64,000 nucleotides of DNA, taken from the NCBI GenBank assembly GCA_018105865.1, contig CM030852.1:12195245-12259244 (forward strand), written 5' to 3'. A model generated the notes under the pieces. That model searched no databases. It had not been told where the DNA came from and saw nothing but the letters and a program-made list of their open reading frames with translations. Numbering within the stretch: position 1 is the first letter of the stretch; each line of letters starts with the position of its first letter. This DNA comes from Metaphire vulgaris (taxonomy: Eukaryota > Annelida > Clitellata > Crassiclitellata > Megascolecidae). This document shows, in pieces, positions 11,177-22,202 of this stretch. Both the position numbers and the translations under genes were made by a program.

Positions 11177-11616
11177 ATCGCCCGGATCGCCCGGATCGCA
11201 GACTAAGCATTACCGCGGATGATGAAGTGTATGTGTATGTGGATGGCAAAGAAATCACACTGTTATACAACAAAGAATGGAATGTCCCGGACACTGTTGT
11301 TGTGCCAAAAGATGCAAAGGTTATTGCTGTGAAGGGAGTCAACCTCTACGCTGACACTGGGATCATCGCTTCGACCCCTGATGGATGGATTCGCACAAAT
11401 TATTCATGGAAATGTATAAATAAGAAGTACAAAGATTGGGAGGGCAGAGACTTCGATGATTCTGCCTGGTCTCCTGCAAGTATAATTAAGTCACACATGG
11501 AAAAACCTATAATAGGAATCAGAGAGGATGCATACTGGATTTGGACAGATTCCCCATCTTTTAAGGATGGCGACAGAACTGTCTTCTGCAGATATACTCT
11601 TCAGAAACCTAAATGA
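11177..11616 (+). CDS. Exon 3 of copy 1: jelly-roll/galactose-binding-like domain
   Basis: The exon begins after the acceptor TGCGCTTCAG with codons for DRPDRPDRRLSITADDEVYV. The domain has an ITADD start, YVDGKEI, VIAVKGVN, SWKC, the FDDSAW signature common in carbohydrate-binding beta-sandwich domains, and ends with YWIWTD and FCRYTL. Of ten base differences from copy 2 in this exon, all change the protein (one of them turns TGG into the TGA stop). The reading continues upstream of the acceptor to an ATG-less frame, so exon 3 cannot serve as a gene alone. Confidence 0.7.
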
Positions 11617-11971
11617 TTTTGAAGGGTGAATTACGATTATGATTAGTCAAGATAACCGCTAAATCCGAGATTATGAAGAGACTGTATAGCAAGTCTCTTG
11701 ACAACTAGACTTCAGAAAAGTCAGATATTGAATTATACGCTTTCAAACTGTTTCTTCGTTTTCATTTTGTCTTCCACCATAATTTCACAAAAGATGATTA
11801 GATGCAGAGCGTAAATGGTCCATTCATAAAACATTTTGTTGTACAGGTCAAATAGTGCGAATAAAATAGAAATATATCTTGATCCTACACATTAGGTGGT
11901 ATCTTGTGAGGAAAATGACAATCAATTTCAGTTTTCCGTATTGATTAAGGTTAACAAGAACCAAACATCAG

Positions 11972-12178
<207 letters not shown>

Positions 12179-12539
12179 TAATACTATTACTACTATTAAA
12201 TAATAAAAATAAAAATAATAACGATATTGGTGGCATCTTGTGCCGCTACTACTACTACTTACAATTAAAAGATTAGATTCTGATTGGCAACTAAACCAGC
12301 GATAAAAATAAAAATAAAAATACGATATTGAAAAGCATCTTGTGCCGCGTATTTTAAAAACAGATTGAGAATTAAAAAGATTAGATTCGCCATTTTAATC
12401 ATCTTTATTCAACCAGCGATAAAAAGTAGTAGGTGAAAGAGAAAGCAACAAAACATACGATAAAGAAAAGAACAAAACAGGCTAATAATTTTAAAAAACG
12501 TTGAGACTAATAAGAAACTTAAACTAACGCCATTTTTGT

Positions 12540-12882
12540 CTGCTTGCACGTGTTTGTACGTGATTCAGAATATCGCCGTTCTTGACAACTTTATCGAAGT
12601 CTAGCGCTTTATTGTTACGCATATCGTTGAGATTTTCGTCTACTTAGACTACTTGTCGTCTTCGAAGAGGTCGGCGACCGTCTCTGAGCTTTCTCTGCGC
12701 TGAACGGATCGGTTTCACGGCGCTCGGTGTCGGCGTGGTCGGTCCGCCATCTTGTATTAGCCGCCAGCCCGTCGACGTACCGTAGTCCCGACAGGCTACA
12801 TTGGGCAACGACCGTTCCGGGCCTCGCACGGAGTTCCAGGCCTGGTCGGCTGTGTTAATTTCGGCGATGGATTACTGTCTCG
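12540..12882. other. GC-rich block at the right end of the duplication
   Basis: A CG-rich block unlike its AT-rich surroundings, repeated at 25095-25451 with few changes, one of them a 3-base indel. The minus strand contains AAGATGGCGGACC, which looks like a 5' leader with a start context, and a 61-codon open frame without a recognisable domain. It may be a CpG-island-like promoter or first exon of an antisense gene. The duplication similarity ends at its edge. Confidence 0.35.
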
Positions 12883-13134
12883 ATCCACGTGTGTTCACAA
12901 CTTTTTATCAGCACTGTAGCGTGCTAAAGTCTACAAAGTACAAACAGTATTATTTCTGAGTTTTGGTATCACGTTAGAGTAGTATATTAATTCGATAGGT
13001 CCCTGAATGCCTGTGCAATTACTGGTTTTACTGCATATAAAATTATGAAAGTTGTGACTCTTAACATCTTAACCTATAGCCGCGGAAATTAACGATTAAC
13101 CCATTAACCGTGTATTTAACTGTAACTCAATTAT

Positions 13135-13418
13135 AAAATGGACGGATATATCCGGGATTCCCGGTTAAAGGGTTAATTAATCGGTCCAGAAGTAGCGTTC
13201 TTCCTCCTCCGTCCAGGACGGTGAAACTCGGCGAGAGATCTGTCGCGTGAGGGAACTCCGTCCTAGGGAACGCGTTATCAAAGCAGGTGACTAAAGCGAC
13301 CTCAGCCGAACTGTTTGCAAAGAAACTAAAGACGCACTTATCCAATATCTCCTACAAGAGCCTTGTGTAAATTACTCCTGACCTTGGCCTTCACCATGCT
13401 TACTGCACTATATACATT

Positions 13419-13472
<54 letters not shown>

Positions 13473-13475
13473 TGC
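13135..13475 (+). mobile_element. LINE 3' end with (AAT)n tail
   Basis: The reading SAELFAKKLKTHLSNISY matches the LINE C-terminal motif LF-KLKTHL. It is followed by a short 3' untranslated region with CTTACTGCACTATATACATT and an AAT array (13418-13470). Confidence 0.65.
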
Positions 13476-13859
13476 TAGAAATGTATGCAGGGTCCACCTA
13501 TTGTTGTGCCTAACCCTAACCCTTTTAGAGCATAATTCGTATTACTTATTAATGTTCCAACAAACCATTTGCTGATAATATCTACGTGTATTATCTCTAT
13601 TCAGCACAACAATTTATTAAATAATCGTACAACGGTACAATATGGATTTATTCGAATTTTTGTGAGAGTCCGAACCCCAGGACCCTCACGAGGTTAATGA
13701 ATATGGGAATTATTGTGTCGTTTTGTGTGGTTTTATTGGTACCAAACAGCAGGAATTATTTACTTTGATGATTCTGATGTCCGACGTATAACAACCAGAA
13801 CGGCAATTGTGCACAAAGTGACGCTCACTGCTCCAGCACCAACTGCAGCAGGAACCGAC

Positions 13860-14046
13860 CAGGGTTTAATCTCGGCCGTTTCCGAGGAGAATTGCCCTTT
13901 CCCCGGATATTTCAAATTCACCCGGAAATCTGGGCATACTACATAAACCAAAAGCAGCCCCTTAGCTGACTTCCCCCCGGTTTTTTCAGTTTCCCCCGCC
14001 TTTGTCAGTTTCCGCCCCGGAGTCCAAGAGTCTAGATTAAACACTG
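13860..14046. mobile_element. hAT-like MITE, AGATTAAACACTG family
   Basis: Ends are CAGGGTTTAATCT and AGATTAAACACTG. Flanks GAACCGAC (13852-13859) and GAGCCGAC (14047-14054) match at 7 of 8 positions, a decayed TSD. A relative lies at 26587-26757 and a shorter one at 48793-48961. Confidence 0.7.
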
Positions 14047-14839
14047 GAGCCGACAAATTATAACAATTCAAGATTTAAAGCATCATTTCGTTCGCAAGAA
14101 GACTCAAAACACACCTGTTTCATATATCGTATAGATGAGAAATATTTTTGCTGTAAAGTGTTTTGACTTTGACCTTCTGTCATGCTTATTGCGCTATATA
14201 TGTTGTCAATTATAAATAAAAGAAATTATTTCTATTAATAAGAAAGGGTGGTTGAGTAGTTTTTGCTGAATAGCTAAATTGCCTTATTTTGGTCAAATAG
14301 TACATAAATGAGTACATAGTTCATTGAGAACATTTGACTAAGCTACAAAAGCTGCTGTCACACTCGGCGCGCACGAGACGAAAATCCAAAATGCACCCTA
14401 ATGGACGCAATGACTGTGTTTCTTCGCCCGCCCGCCCACCCCCTCGAAAGCCATTTGCCAGTTTCCCTTCGGCAGGGAAGGAGTCGGCAGCTATTGCTAG
14501 AATAAAGTCTTGACATTCAAGATATAGAATTCATTTAGGTTTAATGCTCTTTCTTCACTAGATGTCGAATTAGATTACTGGGGTTTAGAGTCCTTTTTGC
14601 AAGGCAGCTTGCATGAAACATATGGATTAGTATTATCAGTGCTGTCCAGTGGCGGCTCCAGGATTTAGCAAGTGGGGGGCCGTTGGGCCTTGACATGCAA
14701 GTCTTTGTGAAAACGACCATTTGCGTTAATTTTGAGCTTATATTCACTTCACAACAACGGAAGAAAAGGCAGCATTTTTCTGCTCATCCCTATAAAGTTC
14801 TCTGTTAAATTTACGGTATTGAGTAGCAAGAGCTCACTA

Positions 14840-14989
14840 CCGGACTATGTCACACACTCTGACTCTCTTGGAATTTTTTAAAGTAATCTTAATACTTACC
14901 TATTCACCATCTGGTATACTTAGATTTGTAAAGCGCTCTTGTCTTGGGCCATTTTTGTCATGCTTATTGCGCTATAGAAATCGTCAAGC

Positions 14990-15060
<71 letters not shown>

Positions 15061-15061
15061 G
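14840..15061 (+). mobile_element. LINE 3' end with (AAT)n tail
   Basis: KRSC-like LINE tail sequence with GTAAAGCGCTCTTGTCTTGG and ATTGCGCTATAGAAATCGTC runs straight into about 70 bases of AAT. Confidence 0.6.
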
Positions 15062-15395
15062 CTAATCTTGATGAGCAACAATTATTTACGGCATCAAATG
15101 GTCGTTAGTCATTTGCTCCTTTGCAAGTTTTTCATTCACTAGTTACATCGGGCCATGACGGACAAATTACATTAATGAATTGCATAAGCATAATTATATT
15201 CAGTCGATAAAAGCGGCGAACTTGCCATAGAGTATTTGATATTCCGAGAGAGAAAAAATGCACGCATTAGTGGATACTTGGAATAGTTTAAAACCTGATA
15301 ATGCAAAATTACTTCGCACTCTGCAAAGAAGCTTTCTTATGTAATGGAAGCTACACCACCTGACTATAAACCTTCCATTGTCATCGCATGTAGGG

Positions 15396-16484
15396 TAGAG
15401 TTGTCCATGGGTTGGGTTAACCCATGGGTTGGGTTGGGTTGGGTTTGGGTCGAGATTTTTTCAAAATGATGGGTTGGGTTGGGTTGGGTTAGGTTTCGTA
15501 AATCTGCACCAGTTATTCTGTTAACCACGTTAATATAGGTTTTCTGTTTTCTGCGTTAACAAAGTATTAGATTCTTGTATTATGTCATTAAAAATGGTGC
15601 CATATACGTTAGCCTACATTCCATCGTAGGCAGTGCATTGAGAAGTCTGTAAACAGTGGACAATAGCTATTCAGATAGATCAAATCATGTGAACGGCTGT
15701 TGTTGACTTGTTTTAACGCATTCCTTTTATAAACAGACCACGGCCAGTTGACAATAGCAGGGCTGGATTAACCATTAAGCATACTAAGCACGTGCTTAGG
15801 GCTCCATGAGGGAAAAGGCACAACGGTTTTACCAGTTACGTTTCTCAGTCAAATATTTTGCGATCTAGTTTAATAAATGTATTAATCAGTCGCTTTGTTC
15901 TGATCGAAATTCCATCAAAACAACTATGCAAAAGACAGGTTGGATGCCTTATCTCTACTATATAATTATAGATTTTCTTCATGAAAAGTCCAGCAGCGTA
16001 GCCAAGAGGGAGGGGGTTACCTCTGGCTACCGAAGAAAAATTTTGTTAATGTGGTTTTATTCTTTTTTTAACTTTCTGACGCGGTTTGGGGGGTCAAACC
16101 CCCCATGGCTGCCGACGCAACGTGCTTCTTTGACCAATCTATGTTACGGCACTATGGAAGTTGTTTCGAATACATACATACATACATACATTGAATAAAA
16201 TGCATCACATCATGGCGACGCTGGCATTAATACAATCATTGTTTCTCAATTATGAGAATGATGATTTTACGGTGTGTTGCAATAACAACTCGAAATAAGC
16301 AAATAAATATTTATGTACTTGAATGTATGTATGTTTTTAAAATTGCGATTGTACTTTCACGTTTTTGTATGGATGGGTTGGGTTGGGTTTGGGTCAGAAA
16401 ACATGAATTTTGTTTGGGTTGGGTTCGAAATTTGGTGGGTTGGGTTGGGTTTGGGTTGACAAAACCGACCCATGGACAACTCTG
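15396..16484. mobile_element. 1.1-kb element with GGGTT-rich ends, 8-bp TSD
   Basis: The outer ends are TAGAGTTGTCCATGGGTTGG and the inverse CCCATGGACAACTCTG. The TSD ATGTAGGG is exact (15388-15395 and 16485-16492). The paralogous position in unit 3 (near 31240) has no insertion. GGGTT repeats lie just inside both ends in the same, not inverted, orientation. The inner part holds other MITE-like ends (for example near 15764 and 15992). No transposase is visible, so it is non-autonomous. Confidence 0.8.
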
Positions 16485-16606
16485 ATGTAGGGTAGAACGG
16501 CAGGTGTCTTCACTGTTAACGTGTTTGACAGCTGTCCGCTTCAAATGACAAACTGTGGTTATAGCGCAGGTCGAAAGGGGAGAATAGAGGGAAAACTGCT
16601 TTGTCT

Positions 16607-17555
16607 GGTCAGAACATGGAGAAATTTAGTACATCTAGCTGCATGTTTCAGGTGTTTAATTTGGGTAGTCATTCGGATCGCAGCATTAAATCTCACACCT
16701 CCCATTCCTAGCAATATTGCAAATATACACCTTTTAGGCATATGTATAAATACTCTAATTTGGTCGGGCAGGTCCGTCGAGAGAAATTTCGGGCCCTTGG
16801 GCATAGCAGCCACGGACTTATAAAGAGCTTGAAAGTTTATATTTTAAAGAAAGTCTGCCCTAAAATGCTCTATATTTTTCAAAAAAATATACACTTCAAG
16901 TGTGAAAAGGTGGCGATGTCCTTTGTTTGATATCAAACTTTTCGCGACGTTGAGAGACAGGCACAACATTCGAAGGGTCCCTTCAGCGTTTTCATAATAA
17001 TAAAAAGCAAGTTATTGCATGAGATAACATTCTGCAGATCAGCCTGAGATCCCTGCAAATCGCCGGGCCCCAGGTATTTGTGCCCACCCTGCCCACTCTG
17101 CGGCCTGGGTTCGGTTCCAGATCTACACACCCCTGCATGGCTAACAGACGCTCATCCTCCTTGAAACCGTAAAATTGATGTTGCCTTTAATAATGGACGA
17201 GAAGAGAGTAATGGCTACGCAGATCAGTAGAAGCTTTGTACAGTGTGAAGGATTTTAAAATAAACTTTAGTACTATAGGATACTAGATTGGAAGGGTACA
17301 AAAAGGGTTCTCGCACAGAACAAACCCTCCTGAACCACTTTAAGCCTTGCTATTATTGTAATTATTATGAAAAATAATTGCTTTACTAATTTATTATGAA
17401 AAATAATTGCTTTACTAATTTTTTTAATTACTTGTTCTTCTCACGAGCACCATTGTAATGTAATATTTACTGTACAAAGCTTCTACCGACCTGCAGTTTG
17501 AATTAATAGATTCGCAGATGGGCACCATTCTGAAAGAGAATTCCAAAGATTTGGA
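16607..17555. other. Insertion-like stretch without recognised content
   Basis: This stretch is absent from the matching place in unit 3 (about 31345-31440). A 24-base tandem duplication containing TTATGAAAAATAATTGCTTT lies near 17365-17415. I see no coding or transposon signature that I can name. Confidence 0.3.
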
Positions 17556-18400
17556 CTCTTAAGCATTATTTAAAATGATAAGGTTCCAAATATAAAACAC
17601 TTGCCAGGCAAATGTTAATCTTATTTGCATGAACTTACATTTGCGAACTGACTTTTTCCTTCACAAACATCAAGTAGAGATCTCAGCTAATATATGTATA
17701 TCAAGACTATAGTACATACAGAATTTAGAATTTAGGGAAAATACGTATTTCAACTAGTAGGTTACTTTAACTCCGGATTATAGAAAACTAGTTGAAAATT
17801 GTTTGCAGGCACAAAAACTCATAACTTAATTTAAAGCTTAAACTACATTAAACTAGTATAAAAGTATAAATTGCTATTGCTGACACGACAGGCTTATGAA
17901 GTAAGTTGGTCATAATTTTTCACTTTAATTAATGACTACATTGTAAAAAGAAAGTGCACACCCATCCTTTATTAGTAATTATTATTACAAATTGGCTTAA
18001 TTAAAATCGAGCTAAATGGAAAATTCATTGCTATTTTAAAGCCTATTCAGAATTGGCTGGGCAATTGTTGTATTAGGAGCTTGCAAAACATGTTAGCATT
18101 TATTATTATTACTAAATATATCGTTTACTAATTAATAAGACAATTTATTAATTAGAATTGGAAATCAAATTGCCCACCACTTTCTGGAAGCAATCCGACC
18201 AAGACAGTGTATCTTTTAAAAATTCATGACAGCAAGAAATGATACATGGCTCTGAAAATCATCAATAAATGCACATCTGTCTCTGAGATTTTCAACAAAA
18301 AAGTGAATTAAATTGAGTTCTAATTCTTTTGAAATAAATATTCAATGTTCTGATAGAATAATTGAAGATAAGAGTTTGTTTTTTATAAACAGGGTACGGC
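17556..18400. repeat. Upstream region shared with unit 3
   Basis: Ordered similarity with about 31440-32500, including AACTTACATTTG and GTGTATCTTTTAAAAAT. It is part of the older duplication that links copies 2 and 3. No gene is visible. Confidence 0.5.
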
Positions 18401-18407
18401 GAAGGAC

Positions 18408-19365
18408 CAGAGCTGGCGCGTGACTTTCGGGGGCCCCCTGCAATTTTTACCAGCGCAACGTTTTTGAAATGTCTTGACGAGCAAAAAAGGTCACCAGTAT
18501 ATATTTTTGCCTCTTCAAATGGACTGACGAGCAAAAAAGCAAAACAAATACTGCGACGTCCTCCACCCCCCTCTAACTTATTTCTCTTGCAGGAGGGTTT
18601 GGAATCGGAAAACCAGGGCCCGAGTGGATTCAAATCTTTGGGAATCTGACCGTCTATGTCCGTGGGTGGGCGAGGATTGGGGCACTGGTCAGGGCAGTTT
18701 TGAGGGTTTCAAAGGCCGGAGAATTGACATTGTAGATGTTTAGCATTGCATATTGTGTTGAGAATATTCGCTGACGGCTTGAGGCCGGAGAATTGATTCT
18801 ATAGATTTTTGGTGTTGCATATTTGTGTTGAGAGAATTTATTGATGGCTGGAGGCCGGAGAAGTGACACTGTAGCTTAGGAAGAAGATGATACATTGATT
18901 CGTGTCATAGTAGAAGTGCTGCAGCTCCGTATTATTTCTGCATTTTGTTAGTATCTTAAAGGGGACGCTGTGGCAGGACTTTTAGTGTCTCACTCGCATT
19001 GCTTGTCTCTTGCATTTCATTGTATTATTTCATTGTTTGAACTATTTATTCAAATTATTAATATAATAGACAGTCTTGTTTCAGAAGTTCAATATTTGCC
19101 CATTGATTGGTTGCCAGGAAAGTATAATCAACAGATATTGACTCATCTAGAGTCGGGAGAACCACGGACATAGACGGTCAGATTCCCAGAGATTTGAATC
19201 CACTCGGGCCCTGGTGCATTTTGGCCGACGTCGGCATTCCTGCAAGAGAAATTAAGGGGGTGGAGGACGTCGCAATACTTTAAGAATAAGAAAAATGAAA
19301 ACTTTTAAATATCCGAGGCTGGCGGGAACCCTGCAAGGTTTTGCAGGTCTCACGCGCCGGCTCTG
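18408..19365. mobile_element. Fold-back hAT-like element with captured retrotransposon sequence
   Basis: Long inverted arms: 18408-18660 and 19150-19365 mirror each other, for example CCACGGACATAGACGGTCAG against its reverse complement near 18645. The ends read CAGAGCTGGCGCGTGA and CACGCGCCGGCTCTG. The exact TSD CGAAGGAC is at 18400-18407 and 19366-19373; unit 3 has the empty site near 32492. The core (about 18665-19145) is foreign. Its minus strand reads ETLKTALTSAPILAHP, a Gypsy reverse-transcriptase/RNase H linker motif, and it holds three tandem units of about 63 bases starting GGCCGGAGAA. Confidence 0.75.
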
Positions 19366-19539
19366 CGAAGGACTGAATATGACATACATAAATAAACGAG
19401 ACTTATCAATGCATAATTATAGTTCATTATAAATAATTAAACAAGTAAACTATTGTCATACTAAGATACTACAAACATGTTATTATTCTTAAAAATTAAC
19501 TCCCATTTATTGCAATGCTGGATACAATGCCGGTTGGGT

Positions 19540-19760
<221 letters not shown>

Positions 19761-20151
19761 TTAGATAAGCAAGTTAGTGATGTCATTACATCACGAGACT
19801 TGATAACAACATCCAACTCATAGGCAATCATGTTCGCAAAGGGTGAAAATATTTGAACTCAGTAACTTCAACCTGAAGAAAATAAATTGCAACTGTTTGC
19901 CGTTATCACTGGCCTATGTAAATTACTTTAAGAAATGAAAATAATTGTCAAAGAGAAAAGACAAATTTAGTGACAAATGTAATTATTTCTTGTGACGTGA
20001 TTTTCATCTTAAATCTTACAAATGAATTGAGCGACGACGACTAAAATTATGCAGTTTAAAAGCTTTCGAATTATTTATAATATAATCGACAAATCAAATG
20101 TCACCCAAGGTGCGAGCAGGTGTTCGACAAAACTGATGCGTATCATGCTAG

Positions 20152-20188
20152 AATAAAGAGCTTCGTTTGGTTTACGACAGCGTCATTC
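20152..20188 (+). promoter_or_regulatory. Candidate core promoter of tandem gene copy 2
   Basis: AATAAAG, then TCATTC at 20183, with the same spacing and surrounding bases as in copies 1 and 3. The TATA-like word is weaker than in copy 1. Confidence 0.35.
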
Positions 20189-20236
20189 AACAGCCATCTG
20201 GAGTCAGGTTCATCATCGCTGCGTCATATTTGAAGA

Positions 20237-22135
20237 ATGAATAAGTTTAAGCCGACCGTTTGTTTGCTGGCTTTGTGCTTTCTGTTTTGCATAGAACGAG
20301 GATTGAGTCAAAACGAAAGGGAACTAATCAGGAGATTGACAAAGTTGGAGGCCGTTGTGAATGAGTTGAAGGATAAAGTGAAATTTCTGATTGGCCTTTA
20401 CGACAAAGACATTCAAAAGAGTTAGTTGTTTTCACTCAATTTTGCTGTTTTCATTAATAATAACACGGAAAGTTTCATCATGTTCAATGAATATGCAAGT
20501 TGATAGATAAATTATATATTATTAGGCAAGACCAGTGTTGGAGTTGCCGAGGGGTTAGGGGGTTGAACCCCCCAGCTTACTTTGCAACCCTCCCAAAAAT
20601 CGCATGTCGGGTGCATGCAGCTTCTGCATTCATTGAATATCAGTCCTCAACCCCCAGCTCAAATTTCACAACTCCAACACTGGGCAAGACGTCAGGTTTT
20701 GGTTATCTAAAAGATTCGTAGGGTCACCATATGCCCAAAAGATGACAAGAGTATTTTATACTCTAAATGTCTTTCCTTATTTTCTGTCGATACTGTTTGC
20801 AATTATTAAATTGATGAAGATACTTCTGAATAAAATATCTTCACGATAGAGCGCATGCGAATAGCACTGGAACAATACTATTCTTGAATCGACTCACTTC
20901 CTGAGAGGCAGATATTTCACTGCGCTGCTGTCATCATCATCATCATCGTCATCATCATCACCATCATCATATTATTTTTCTTCTTTACTTTCAGCCAGCA
21001 TGGCGGCAATAGTTAGATACGAAACCATTACAGTTAACTGGGTCTTGTGTTAGTCTTCATCCTTCAACGAAAGAAAAAGTCTTTATTTTCACGTTTTTAT
21101 TCTATTCATCAATCTTTTTCTTAGTCTTCCTCGTCATCTACTATTATTATTGTTATTATCTATCGCCTACTACTTTGCATATATGTAGTCGTTTTAACGC
21201 CCATCTGCGGTTTCCCAATCTGATAACCCAAAAGATGTTTCAGTTCATCGAAGTTATTCTTATGGAAAGTGCTAAACATCGAATGTCAATTTTCTTTTGC
21301 AATGATCTTACAGAGTTCAAAGAGATTGAGAAAACAACGAAGAAAAACATCACTGATCTGCAAAACGCACTGAGGAAATGCTGCGGCAGCAAACCTAAAC
21401 CACCAGGTCTGTTTGGCAGAGGAATTTAATTTTGCAAAATGAATTTTAACTCATTATTTCGGATCGCTATTATATTTCCTAAGCACGTTTGCAGAATTGC
21501 AATCAAACATATCCCGTATTATTCAATCGGGTCGTTTCGTCACGTTGTACATACAAATCCCTTGTTCTGTTCTTGTTCAAGGCTAATAATAATAATTAAT
21601 CAACTTGTTTAATTGCATAACAGTAACTTTGTGCATTAAAAGTTAGCGATATTTTTCAAAGTCACATTTATTGATTTGATTTTGGTTGTAGGCTATTAGG
21701 CATACATTGTGTTTGTGTGCTAATCCACGGATTCGATTACAGTATATACATACCTACACAATATATAAAACTTTTAAATCACGCCTAACTTGGTTAATGT
21801 GTTCCGTTTGAAACTGTTGTTACAATTTCGAAGTATATCAGAATAGAACTTCCAAAATAATAAAGGACTCGGTTATAACGTACATTCGGTTGTAATATAT
21901 CGTCGATAATCACAACACCCTGTGGTTGTATACTATTGAGTTTTGCCAATGATTCTTGCTGATCGAAAGATTTATCATTAAATTTTATTCATGCCTTAAT
22001 AAAATATCATTCCGATTTGAAATGTTAAAAATAATAAATTGCAACTTGTGTCCCGCTTAATTCTTGACTATTTTGGTTGTAGGCGATTAGGCATACAGGG
22101 CTGTACATTGTGTTTGTGTGCTACTCCATGGACTA

Positions 22136-22202
<67 letters not shown>

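Larger units (their letters stand above)
7165..11616 (+). pseudogene. Tandem secreted coiled-coil/jelly-roll gene, copy 1 (nonsense in signal peptide)
   Basis: Exon model: exon 1 7165-7348 (signal peptide and coiled coil), exon 2 8252-8344 (coiled coil ending in RKCCGSKPKPP), exon 3 11177-11616 (jelly-roll-like domain). Splice sites are GT at 7349 and 8345 and AG before 8252 and 11177. Both introns are phase 1 and the summed length, 717, keeps one frame. However, codon 10 of exon 1 is TAG (7192-7194) where copies 2 and 3 have TTG, so the signal peptide is cut off. An in-frame ATG a few codons later would give a product without a full leader. AATAAA at 11860 is a candidate poly(A) signal. The gene is probably inactive, or recently killed. 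The domain assignment rests on motif resemblance only. Confidence 0.65.

Noticed and set aside
14643..14690. Another complete MITE of the CAGTGGCGGCTCC family
   Set aside because: Only one end is present; no matching right end or TSD follows.
15408..16470. Telomere-like GGGTT repeats
   Set aside because: They are few, interrupted, and lie inside a mobile element with an exact TSD, so they are not a chromosome end.
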